NCBI RefSeq assembly: GCF_000717655.1
Contig: NZ_JNZY01000013.1
Location: 62,001-126,000 of the forward strand
Direction: 5' to 3'
Source: Streptomyces katrae
Lineage (GTDB): Bacteria > Actinomycetota > Actinomycetes > Streptomycetales > Streptomycetaceae
DNA: 64,000 nucleotides
The notes under the pieces are model-generated. The model had not been told where the DNA came from and did no database searches. It saw only the letters and a list, made by a program, of their open reading frames with translations. Both the position numbers and the translations under genes were made by a program. Within the stretch, counting starts at the first letter, position 1; every line of letters begins with the position of its first letter. Of the stretch, positions 27,491 through 35,648 are shown in pieces.

Positions 27491-28702
27491 GTGGATGCAA
27501 GGATCTTGAAGAGCAGTTTCGCGGTGGTGGAGAGAAGGGCCGAGCACGCGGTCAAGTACTTCTACTCCCACCTCTTCTGGCACAACCCCGGGATCCGAGA
27601 ACTCTTCCCGGCCCCCGCCGAGGACATGGAACGCCAGCGCGACCGGCTCTTCGCCGCGCTGACCCACGTGGTCGCCCACCTCGACGACGAGGGCCTCCTC
27701 CCCTATCTCCACGACCTCGGCCGTGACCACCGCAAGTTCCTCGCCCGGCCCGAGCACTACGCGGCCGTCGGCTCCAGCCTGCTCGCCGCGCTCGCCCGGA
27801 CCTCCGGAGAGGCCTGGACCCCGGGCGTGGAGAAGGCCTGGTCCGAGGCGTACCAGGTGATCGCCGACGCCATGATGGAAGGAGCCGCCGCGAGCGAGGA
27901 CCCGCCGTGGTGGGACGCCGAGATCGTGCGCCACCTCCAGTACGGGGAGGACATAGCGGTGCTGACCCTGCGCCCGCACGCCCCCCTCCCCTATCTCCCC
28001 GGCCAGTACGTGAGCGTGAGCAGCGAGCGGGTACCGACGACCTGGCGCACGTACTCCATCGGGAACGCCCCGCGCCCGGACGGCACCCTCGACCTGCACG
28101 TCAGCCGCATCGAGCACGGGCGGCTCAGCACCGCCCTGGTCCGCGAGGCCCGGCCGGGCGAGATACTGCGGCTCGGCGCGGCCGGCGGGCGGCTGACCTT
28201 CCGCCGCGCGGACCGGCCGGTCAGCTTCATCGCGGCGGGCACCGGCTGGGCGCCGGTCCGGGCCATGCTGGAGGAGCTCGCCGGGCAACCCCCCGATCAG
28301 GACGTAAGGCTCTTCGTCGTCGCCCGGGACGCCGCCCACCTCTACGACCGCCCGCTGATCGACGAGTACGCCGCAGCCTTCGGCTGGCTCGGCGTCACCT
28401 ACATCACGCCCGCCCCCGGGCAGCACCGCAACCAGGCCACCGGGCGGCTCGCGACCGCGCTCGGCCACCGGGCGCTGTGGCCCGAGCAGGACGTCTACCT
28501 CAGCGGCCCGCCGCCGTTCATCGACGAGACCGCGTACCTGCTCCGGGAGCTCGGGGCCCTCCCCGGCCGGATCTTCCACGACTCCGTACCCGCCGCCGGC
28601 ACGGGCCACGGCCCGAACGGCCGGCCCCTGGGCTTCGGGGAGTGGTTCCTGAGCCGCCCCGCCCCGCACTGGCACAACCCGTCGGGGCGCGAGCTCCGGT
28701 AG
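27491..28702 (+). CDS. Flavohaemoprotein-like globin/FAD/NAD(P) oxidoreductase
   Basis: The 403-residue protein combines an N-terminal globin domain (about 1-135; FYSHLFWHNPGIRELFP and a likely proximal His in LGRDHRKFL) with a ferredoxin-reductase-type FAD domain (RTYSIGNAP near residue 185-193 is the FAD motif) and an NAD(P) domain (FIAAGTGWAPVRAML, VYLSGPPPFIDE). Such proteins oxidise nitric oxide to nitrate or pass electrons from NAD(P)H to haem oxygen. The C-terminus extends beyond the usual end with WFLSRPAPHWHNPSGRELR. It is divergent from the P450, so a reductase role for it is conceivable but inferred. Starts at GTG 27491. Confidence 0.9.
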   Translation: MDARILKSSFAVVERRAEHAVKYFYSHLFWHNPGIRELFPAPAEDMERQRDRLFAALTHVVAHLDDEGLLPYLHDLGRDHRKFLARPEHYAAVGSSLLAALARTSGEAWTPGVEKAWSEAYQVIADAMMEGAAASEDPPWWDAEIVRHLQYGEDIAVLTLRPHAPLPYLPGQYVSVSSERVPTTWRTYSIGNAPRPDGTLDLHVSRIEHGRLSTALVREARPGEILRLGAAGGRLTFRRADRPVSFIAAGTGWAPVRAMLEELAGQPPDQDVRLFVVARDAAHLYDRPLIDEYAAAFGWLGVTYITPAPGQHRNQATGRLATALGHRALWPEQDVYLSGPPPFIDETAYLLRELGALPGRIFHDSVPAAGTGHGPNGRPLGFGEWFLSRPAPHWHNPSGRELR

Positions 28703-28714
28703 ACCTCCTGCGGG

Positions 28715-29740
28715 CTACTCGCCGACGCCCTCGGCGGCGCGGATCGCGTCCCGGTAGACGCGGGCCGCGGCACGCAGCGCGGTCTCGGGGTCGACGCCCG
28801 CCGCCTCGGCGCGCGCCGCCAGTTCCAGCAGTTCGTACCCGATGCCCTCGCCGCGGGGCAGCTCCACGGCCACGCCGTTTGTACGGACCCGGCCGGCGAG
28901 CTTGGCCGCGAGCGCGAGACCGGGCTGGCCCAGCGGGATCCCGTCGGTGACCGACTCCCGCTGCTTCTCGACCGCCTTGGTGCGCTGCCAGTGGGCGCTG
29001 ACGTCCTCCGGGGTCTGCGCGTCCGCGTCCCCGAAGACGTGCGGATGCCGGTGGATCAGCTTCTCGACGAGGCTGCCGGCCACGTCGTCGATGGAGAACG
29101 CCTCGTCGGCGTGCTCCTCGGCGATCCGCGCGTGGAAGACGACCTGGAGGAGCACGTCGCCCAGCTCCTCGCGCAGCGCCTCCCGGTCCCCGTCCTCGAT
29201 GGCCTCGACCAGCTCGTACGCCTCCTCCGTGGCGTACTTGACCAGTCCCTCGTGGGTCTGTCGCGAGGTCCAGGGGCACTCCCGGCGGACCCGGTCCATC
29301 ACCTGGACGAGGTCGAGCAGGCGCGCGCCGGGCAGATCGTAGGAGCCGGGCAGCAGCTCGAGGTCGGGCATGTCGACGCGGCCGGAGCCGGCGAGCCGGG
29401 CCAGCCCGTCGGTGAGGCCCTGGTCACCCTCGCCGCCGGGGATCACCACGACCGTGCGGCCGCCGGCGCATGCCTCGACCAGCGCGTGCGCGTCGGGGGT
29501 CTCGTGTGCGACCTCGACGCCCGCCTCGCGCAGGTACGGAAGCTGCGGGTGGCCCGGGTCGGCGCACAGCACCCGGTCCGCGGCGTGCAGGGTCTGCCAG
29601 GCCGGCCAGGACAGCAGGCCGGGGGCGACCCGGTGGCTGGCGGTCAGCAGGACGATCCGGCCGGCGGCGGTGTCGTCGGCAGGGGTGTCGCCGGCAGCGG
29701 CGGGCACGGCGGGGGCGGGTTCGGCGGCGTGGTCGGTCAC
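28715..29740 (-). CDS. mazG: MazG-family nucleoside triphosphate pyrophosphohydrolase
   Basis: The 341-residue protein hydrolyses abnormal or excess nucleoside triphosphates to monophosphate and pyrophosphate. The helical MazG core begins RRECPWTSRQTHEGLVKYATEEAYEL and has the metal-binding pairs EEAYE and EELGD (about residues 170-195), then HRHPHVFG. The first 130 residues (RIVLLTASHRVAPGLLSWPAW and VIPGGEGDQGL) look like a reduced tetrapyrrole-methylase-like domain, reminiscent of the two-domain YabN proteins of Firmicutes but without the usual SAM motif. Starts at GTG 29740. It follows the SurA-like lipoprotein gene by 28 bp in the same direction. Confidence 0.92.
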   Translation of the reverse strand: MTDHAAEPAPAVPAAAGDTPADDTAAGRIVLLTASHRVAPGLLSWPAWQTLHAADRVLCADPGHPQLPYLREAGVEVAHETPDAHALVEACAGGRTVVVIPGGEGDQGLTDGLARLAGSGRVDMPDLELLPGSYDLPGARLLDLVQVMDRVRRECPWTSRQTHEGLVKYATEEAYELVEAIEDGDREALREELGDVLLQVVFHARIAEEHADEAFSIDDVAGSLVEKLIHRHPHVFGDADAQTPEDVSAHWQRTKAVEKQRESVTDGIPLGQPGLALAAKLAGRVRTNGVAVELPRGEGIGYELLELAARAEAAGVDPETALRAAARVYRDAIRAAEGVGE

Positions 29741-29768
29741 CCTCCGAACCTACCTCCGGACGGGTGAC

Positions 29769-30395
29769 TCAGGCTCCGGCGGGGGCCTGCTCGGGCCGGG
29801 TCCGCTGGACGATCCACGGGGTGTCCTGGTCGCCGAGCACGATCTGCTGCGCGTCCCAGACGCCGTAGCGCGGGTTCACCTCGATGTGCAGCGCCTTCGC
29901 GGCGGACGCGAGCTTCTCGACGGCCTTGTCCTGGCTGCCGTAGTGGTCGAAGAGCTTGTCGCGCAGCAGCTTGAAGCGGGCGTCGGCGTCGAGCTGGCCG
30001 GGCGCCAGCTGGGCCTGCTCGAGGGCGGCCGCGGCCAGCTTCTCGCTGCCGCCCGCCTTCTCCAGCTGGGCCTTGCGGAAGTCCTGGACCTCCTTCTCGC
30101 CGACGCTCACGCCCGCCTCCTTCGCGGCGCGTTCCAGGACCACGGTCTGGATCATCTTGTTGAGCTTGACGCGCTCCAGGCCGGGCGAGGCCTGGATGAG
30201 CTGGGCGGCGGTCGGACCGGATCCGTTCTGCGCCGCACGGACGTCGCCCACCTGGGCCTGCAGCGCGGAGGTGGTGATCCGTTCGCCGCCGACGACGGCC
30301 GCGGTGCCGGGGCGGGCCTGACCCGAGCAGGCGGACATCAGGGGGGCCGCCACGAGCAGGGCGGCGGAGACGGAGAGCGCAGTGCGACGGTGCAA
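29769..30395 (-). CDS. SurA N-terminal-type lipoprotein
   Basis: The 208-residue precursor starts at a rare TTG (30395) placed 5 nt after GGAGG. It has the basic start LHRRTALSVSAALLVAAP and a lipobox-like MSAC, so it is probably a membrane-anchored lipoprotein cut at the Cys near residue 22. The mature part (VVGGERITTSALQAQVGDVR through KMIQTVVLERAAKEAGVSVGEKEVQDF) matches the helical SurA/PrsA N-terminal chaperone domain; there is no parvulin domain. It may help fold exported proteins. MazG follows 28 bp downstream, an arrangement I recall as conserved in Streptomyces. The upstream frame has no credible start. Confidence 0.85.
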   Translation of the reverse strand: MHRRTALSVSAALLVAAPLMSACSGQARPGTAAVVGGERITTSALQAQVGDVRAAQNGSGPTAAQLIQASPGLERVKLNKMIQTVVLERAAKEAGVSVGEKEVQDFRKAQLEKAGGSEKLAAAALEQAQLAPGQLDADARFKLLRDKLFDHYGSQDKAVEKLASAAKALHIEVNPRYGVWDAQQIVLGDQDTPWIVQRTRPEQAPAGA

Positions 30396-30587
30396 AGGAG
30401 CCTCCAGGGCCGGGAGATTGTGCGTCGGTGCACAAGGGCCGTGCGGTGATCGATGGTATGCAGTCAAGGTGATCCGGGCCACTGGTTCGACCAACGATTC
30501 CCGGGGTGTCGGGGTGCGCATCTGTTGATGTCGCAGTCACCCGATGGCCATCCTGTGGTCCACCGGCGGTGCCAAGGTCGGCCCACC

Positions 30588-33014
30588 ATGTCGACACCGC
30601 ACCGCTCGCCGCGCCGCCGGAGCCTGCACGGCTCGGCCCTCGCCGCCCTGATCACGGTGGTGGCCGTGTGCGCCGGGGACGCGGCCGCCCGCGTGTTCCC
30701 GTTCGGGCACCGCCACCGCAGCATCAACGACCTCGGCAACCAGTTCGTCCCCTTCCACGCCCACCTGTGGGACCTCCTGCACGGGCGCGCGGAGGGCGGG
30801 CTGCTGCTCAACTGGCAGTCCGGCTACGGCACGAGCTTCCTGCCCGACTTCGGCACCTACCTCTCGAGCCCCTTCGCGGTGCTCGTCGCCCTGTTCCCGC
30901 GCGAGGACATCGACCTCGCGGTGTACGTGGTCACCGTGCTCAAGACGGCCGCCGCCGCGGCGGCGATGGCCTGGCTGCTGCGCGCTCAGCGCCGCGGGCC
31001 GTGGTGGGCGGCGGGGCTGCTGGCGGCCTCGTACGCGCTGTGCGGCTGGTCCGTGATCGAGGCGTCGTACAACCCGATGTGGCTGGACGGGCTGATCGCG
31101 TTCCCGCTCCTGTGTCTGACGGGTGAATGGGCGCTGCGGGGACGCCGGCCGGCGCTCGCCGTCCTCGTGGTGGCGCTGTGCTGGACGGCGAACTTCTACA
31201 CGGCCTACATGGCGACGCTGGGCGCGGCGCTGGTACTTCTGCTGCGGGTGGTGCTGACGCGCCAAGGGGTGCGGGAGCGGCTGCGGGTGCTCGTCCGTGG
31301 TGCGGGGACGACCCTGCTGGGCATCGCGGTGTCCGCCCCGGTGCTGGTCCCCCTCTTCCTGAGCTCGAAGCAGGCGTACCCGGGGTGGACGCGGCAGTTC
31401 GCGCCGGTCTCCTGGCCGGACCTGTTCGCGCGGGTCCTGCCCGGCACGTACTCCTTCTCCTCGCCGGCGCTCTTCGTGGGTACGGGGACGCTGCTGCTGG
31501 TGGCGGCCCTGCCGTTCCACCGGGCGGTGCCGCTGCCGACCCGCCTGGGGTGGGCGGGGCTGACGGCGGCCGTCCTGCTCTCCTTCCAGTGGACGCCGAC
31601 GCACCTGGCCTGGCACCTGTTCGCCACCCCGAACGGCAGCCCGTACCGGCAGACGTTCGTGCTGGCCGGCGTGGCCGTGATCGCCGCGTGGACCGGGCTG
31701 GCGACGGCCGGGCTGCCGGGGCCGCGGGCGCTGGCGGCAGGGGCGGCGGTGCTGGCCGCCGCGGCCGTGGCGGCGAGCGGCAGCCCCCTGGCGACGACGT
31801 GGGGGTTCGTTCTGTTCTGCGGCGGGCTGGCGCTCGCGGCGGGGGCCTGGTGGTGCCTGGGCCACCGCAGGCTGGTCCTCCCGGCGGCCGGGGTGCTGGC
31901 GCTCGTACTGACCGGGCAGGCGGCCGCGACGACGGCGTTCGGGCACAAGGGCAAGCTGGGCGGCCTGGACGACTACCCCCCGTGGGGGGCGGCGCACACG
32001 GCGCGCGCCGAGGCCCTGGCCGGCGCCGAGGGCTGGCCCGCGTACCGCACGGACCCGGGCCGGCCGGCGCTGTCGGGCAACGATCCGCTGCTGCTGGGCG
32101 GGGAGGGCGGCGCGTACTACAGCAGCCACACCCCCGACGTGTTCACGCGGACGATGGTGGCCCTCGGGGCGGGCTGGACCTCGCGCGGGCGCAACGTGCA
32201 GAGCATCGACAACCCGGTGACGGACGCGGTGTTCGCGGTCGGCGCCCGCCTGCGGCCGGACGGCACGATCGGCCGCGCGCAGGTCGTCCCGCCGCTGGTC
32301 ACGGTCCGCCCGCCGGGGCCCGTGCCCTCGTACGGCGAGGGCGACGGGCCCCCGTTCGCCAACCAGGAACTCCTGCTGGGCGCGAAGGTGTACGAGGACC
32401 CCGTCTCCCCCGGGGTGTGCCGCGCGGGCACGGAGGCCTACCTCTGGGCCCCGGAGTACAACGCGACGGCCCGCCTCGCGGACGGCCGCGCGTTCCGGCT
32501 GAACGGCAACGCCCCCCGCAACCGGGCGGCCGTCCAGCCGCTGGGCGCCTCCCGGGGGGCCTCCTCGGCGCTGGTCTTCGACGCTGTCGCGCCCCCGCGC
32601 TGGGCCCTGTCGTGCCTGGACCGCGCCCGCCTGGACGCGGCGGTGGCCGCGTTGCGCGCGTCGGCCCCGGCTTCACTCCGGATCGGCTCCTCGACGGTCA
32701 GCGCCACCGTCCCGGCGGGCACCACCGGCACGGCGGTCCTCGCCGCCCCCGCCCTTGCGGGCTGGACGTGCAACGGCCGCCCGGCGACGCCCTACCTGGG
32801 CCTGGTGGCGATCCCGCTGGACGGCCGGACCCTCACGGTGACCTGCACCTTCCGGCCCCCTGGCCTCGCCCCGGGCCTGGCGCTCGCGGGCGCGGCCCTG
32901 CTGGTGCTCCTGGCTGTCCCTGTCCGAGCCCGGCGCTGGCGAACCCCTCGCCCATCGGATGCGGTGAACCGTGTGCAGCTTCTTCGCGTAGGTGCCGGCG
33001 GCGTCCAGGAGTGA
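30588..33014 (+). CDS. YfhO-family multipass membrane protein
   Basis: The 808-residue integral membrane protein has about 12-13 hydrophobic segments. The first extracytoplasmic loop carries INDLGNQFVPFHAHLWDLLHG and WQSGYGTSFLPDFGTYLSSPF, which are typical of the YfhO/GT-C-like family of glycosyltransferase-type proteins thought to modify lipoteichoic acid or cell-envelope glycans. A long extracytoplasmic C-terminal domain (about 480-770) is followed by a final transmembrane segment. The ATG at 30588 is chosen on the basis of family length, with only a weak Shine-Dalgarno. The last ~20 residues (after RRWRTP) run over an antisense gene remnant and look non-native. Confidence 0.87.
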   Translation: MSTPHRSPRRRSLHGSALAALITVVAVCAGDAAARVFPFGHRHRSINDLGNQFVPFHAHLWDLLHGRAEGGLLLNWQSGYGTSFLPDFGTYLSSPFAVLVALFPREDIDLAVYVVTVLKTAAAAAAMAWLLRAQRRGPWWAAGLLAASYALCGWSVIEASYNPMWLDGLIAFPLLCLTGEWALRGRRPALAVLVVALCWTANFYTAYMATLGAALVLLLRVVLTRQGVRERLRVLVRGAGTTLLGIAVSAPVLVPLFLSSKQAYPGWTRQFAPVSWPDLFARVLPGTYSFSSPALFVGTGTLLLVAALPFHRAVPLPTRLGWAGLTAAVLLSFQWTPTHLAWHLFATPNGSPYRQTFVLAGVAVIAAWTGLATAGLPGPRALAAGAAVLAAAAVAASGSPLATTWGFVLFCGGLALAAGAWWCLGHRRLVLPAAGVLALVLTGQAAATTAFGHKGKLGGLDDYPPWGAAHTARAEALAGAEGWPAYRTDPGRPALSGNDPLLLGGEGGAYYSSHTPDVFTRTMVALGAGWTSRGRNVQSIDNPVTDAVFAVGARLRPDGTIGRAQVVPPLVTVRPPGPVPSYGEGDGPPFANQELLLGAKVYEDPVSPGVCRAGTEAYLWAPEYNATARLADGRAFRLNGNAPRNRAAVQPLGASRGASSALVFDAVAPPRWALSCLDRARLDAAVAALRASAPASLRIGSSTVSATVPAGTTGTAVLAAPALAGWTCNGRPATPYLGLVAIPLDGRTLTVTCTFRPPGLAPGLALAGAALLVLLAVPVRARRWRTPRPSDAVNRVQLLRVGAGGVQE

Positions 33015-33146
33015 GGCGCCGCCCCGGTCCGACACGGTCGGTCCGTTGCCGGTCTTGCGGCTGGAGAGGAAGCGGCGCTGGCCGGCGGCGTCCAGGCCGC
33101 GGTGGATGCCGACGTGGTCGACGGTGACGGTCACCGTGTCGTCCGC
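32949..33146 (-). pseudogene. Fragment of a peptidase/hydrolase-like gene
   Basis: Read on the minus strand, the segment encodes GADDTVTVTVDHVGIHRG, then LDAAGQRRFLSSRKTGNGPT and a tail through GGASLLDAAGTYAKKLHTVHRIR. I recognise this as the C-terminal portion of a class of Streptomyces secreted cell-wall-related proteins (DHVGI...RFLSSRKT...GPT). It has no start, no signal peptide and no remaining upstream domain. It overlaps the 3' end of the YfhO gene on the other strand. The rest of 33147-33280 shows nothing recognisable. Confidence 0.5.
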
Positions 33147-33280
33147 CCCTTGCCGAAGGGCGAGTCAGCCGGCCGGCCGGAGAAGCGGCCGAGACCGACC
33201 ACCTCTCGGGAACGCCCGGGCGCATGGGGATGCGGACAGGGAGCCGTACGGTACACCGCACGGCGGAACCCCGGCCGGCG

Positions 33281-34792
33281 TCAGCGGACCTGGCTCAGCC
33301 AGTGCAGGGTGCGGCGGACCTCCGTCGAGAAGGGGTGCGCCGGGCCGTGGACGCGCTCCGCGTCGAACAGGAGGCGGGCCAGGGTGTCGTGTGCCGCGGG
33401 GCGGTCGCCCATCGAGAGCAGCAGCTGGGCTATCCGGCGGCGGACCTCCAGCGGCAGGCCGGGATCCGGATTGGCGTAGTGGTTCTCGAAGAGCGGGAGC
33501 AGGGAGCGGTACTCGGCCAGGGCCGCCCCGGGGGCGCCGAGCTGCTCCAGGCACTGGGCCGCGTCGTAGCGGAAGCGCAGGGACTGGGGGTCGCCGGCCG
33601 GGAACTCGTCGGCGAGGCGGCGCAGCTCGGGCAGCGCACGGCGGTACTGGCCGTCGTCCATCAGCGTGGCGGCGTACTGCTTGCGCAGGGAGCGGACCAC
33701 CGGTGAGTGCTCGCCGTGCTCAGCCTCCGCGGCCGGGAGGATCCCGCCGAGGATGTCCACGGCCTGGGTGAGGCGGCCCTGGTCCAGGAGGCTGCGGGCC
33801 TCGTCCACCGCGGCCGGGATGTCCGGCTTCCGGGGCGGCGTCGGCGGTGCGGCCGGCTGCGGCGGGACGGTGGAGGCGCGGTCCGGCCAGGGGGCGTGGG
33901 GGCGCAGGAAGGGGCGGGTCGGGTCGAGCGTGCCCGTCGGCGTGCCCTCCTTGGGCAGCAGCGACGCGAGGGCTTCGTAGACGTGCTGTGCGGAGGCGGG
34001 CCGGTCCTGCGGGTCCTTCGCGAGGAGGTGGAGCAGGACCGCCTCGAGCTGGTGCGGGATCTCGGGGCGCATCCTGCGGACCGGGACGGGCGGCTCGTAC
34101 AGGTGGCGGTGCAGTACGCCGAGCGCGGTGGACCCCGCGAACGGGACGTTGCCGCTGAGGAGTTCGTACAGCAGCACGCCCAGCGCGTAGAGGTCGGTGT
34201 ACGGGCCCACCGCGCCGCCCATCGCCTGCTCGGGCGCCATGTACGCCGGGCTGCCGATCGGGGTGCCGGTGCTGGTGAGGCGGGTGGTGTCGGTGTCCAT
34301 CACCGAGGCGACACCGAGGTCGAGGACCAGCACGGTGCCGTCCGGGCGGATCATCACATTGCGCGGCTTCAGGTCGCGGTGCACGATCGGCACCGCGTGC
34401 ACGGCCGACAGCACCCCGCACAGCTGCGCGACCACGGCGACCGCCCACGGCCAGGGGTACGGGTCGTGCTGGGCGAGGTGGTCGGCGAGGTCGGTGCCCT
34501 CGACGTAGCCCATGACGAGGAACAGCTCGTCGCCGTCGCTGCCCGCGTCGTGGACCGTGACCAGCCCCGGGTGGTCCACCTGCGCCGTGACCCGGCATTC
34601 GCGCACGAAGCGACGGCGCAGCTCGTCGGCGACGGAGCCGGGGCCCGCCACCTTGTCCGGGCGCAGCAGCTTGACGGCGACGCGGCGGTCCAGCCGCTGG
34701 TCGTACGCCGTCCAGACCTGGCCCATGCCGCCCTGTCCCAGGACGGAGGCCAGCCGGTAGCGCTCGCCGATGATCCGGTCGTCGTCGGTCAC
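33281..34792 (-). CDS. Serine/threonine protein kinase with C-terminal TPR-like region
   Basis: The 503-residue Hanks-type kinase has the glycine loop LGQGGMGQVW (residues ~19-28), catalytic Lys in VAVKLLR, catalytic loop VHRDLKPRNVM, and YMAPEQAMGG of the activation segment. The metal-binding motif reads DLG rather than the usual DFG. After the kinase domain (about 10-265) come a Pro-rich linker and a helical region (about 325-500) with TPR-like repeats (DQGRLTQAVDILGGILP, DDGQYRRALPELRRLADEF and similar). There is no transmembrane helix or PASTA repeat, so it is cytosolic. The GTG start overlaps the stop of the upstream membrane-protein gene as GTGA, indicating coupled translation. Confidence 0.93.
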   Translation of the reverse strand: MTDDDRIIGERYRLASVLGQGGMGQVWTAYDQRLDRRVAVKLLRPDKVAGPGSVADELRRRFVRECRVTAQVDHPGLVTVHDAGSDGDELFLVMGYVEGTDLADHLAQHDPYPWPWAVAVVAQLCGVLSAVHAVPIVHRDLKPRNVMIRPDGTVLVLDLGVASVMDTDTTRLTSTGTPIGSPAYMAPEQAMGGAVGPYTDLYALGVLLYELLSGNVPFAGSTALGVLHRHLYEPPVPVRRMRPEIPHQLEAVLLHLLAKDPQDRPASAQHVYEALASLLPKEGTPTGTLDPTRPFLRPHAPWPDRASTVPPQPAAPPTPPRKPDIPAAVDEARSLLDQGRLTQAVDILGGILPAAEAEHGEHSPVVRSLRKQYAATLMDDGQYRRALPELRRLADEFPAGDPQSLRFRYDAAQCLEQLGAPGAALAEYRSLLPLFENHYANPDPGLPLEVRRRIAQLLLSMGDRPAAHDTLARLLFDAERVHGPAHPFSTEVRRTLHWLSQVR

Positions 34793-35436
34793 CGGGCCGG
34801 GCCCTCACCCTCGTTGCCGGGCGCGTTCGGGTCCGGGTTCGGGTTCGCCTGCGGATTCGGTCGCGGGTGCGGCGTCTGCTTGCGCAGCAGTTCGCTCAGC
34901 TCGTCGAGCTCGGCGCGCACCTGTCCGATCCGTGGCGGGCCGGCCGGCCCGGGAGCCGGTGCGGGGGCCGGGGACGGGGTCGGCGTCGGCGTGTGCTGTT
35001 GGGCCGGCGGGTATCCGTACCCCGGCCGGGCCTGCTGCTGCGGGACGTACGGCGCGGGCTGCGCCGGGTACCAGGGGGCGGTCGGGGCCGCCGACCGTGC
35101 TCCGTAGTGGCGGATGTCGGCGACGAGGAAGTACACGCAGGTCAGGAAGCCGGTGATGATGATGCCGAAGGCGCCGGTATTGCCCTGCCAGCCATCGGTG
35201 TTGGGCGTCGGGTCGGCGCCGATCAGCGCGATCCAGGCGACGCTGAGCCCACAGTTGACGGCCAGCAGCCACCAGTCCACGGGCTTGCGGGTGACGAGCG
35301 CGAGCCGCAGCATCGTGCCCCAGCCCAGGAAGCCGCAGCTCAGGACGGGCAGCAGGGCGAACAGCACGCGCAGTGCCACGATTCCCCCGGAACTGGGCTG
35401 GGGGCCTTGCTGCGGCGGGAGGCCGGGGCCGTGCAT
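34789..35436 (-). CDS. Hypothetical membrane protein coupled to the Ser/Thr kinase
   Basis: The 215-residue protein has three or four hydrophobic segments (VALRVLFALLPVLSCGFLGW, WWLLAVNCGLSVAWIALIG, FGIIITGFLTCVYFLVAD, about residues 18-120) followed by a Pro/Gln/Tyr-rich cytoplasmic tail (YPAQPAPYVPQQQARPGYGYPP) and a short helical segment (RAELDELSELLRKQ). The ATG at 35436 has an AGGAG Shine-Dalgarno. Its stop overlaps the kinase start, so the two are probably made in fixed ratio; it may be a substrate or membrane partner of the kinase, which is inference. Confidence 0.8.
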   Translation of the reverse strand: MHGPGLPPQQGPQPSSGGIVALRVLFALLPVLSCGFLGWGTMLRLALVTRKPVDWWLLAVNCGLSVAWIALIGADPTPNTDGWQGNTGAFGIIITGFLTCVYFLVADIRHYGARSAAPTAPWYPAQPAPYVPQQQARPGYGYPPAQQHTPTPTPSPAPAPAPGPAGPPRIGQVRAELDELSELLRKQTPHPRPNPQANPNPDPNAPGNEGEGPAR

Positions 35437-35648
35437 CGCTGCTCCTGACGGACCGTGTCGACGAAGTTTCGGGTCTGAGCGTATACAGCGTTTCCGGCCG
35501 CCAGTGAGGGGATGCGCGCAACCGTTGCAGGGTCGCCGCACACCTCCGCCCGCCGCGGGCCGCGCCGCCCGGGCGGAAATCGCCGGGGCTCCCTGACCGG
35601 CGGCGACTACCCTCGGCAGTCGAGTTGTTGTTCCAAGGGGGGATCCAC

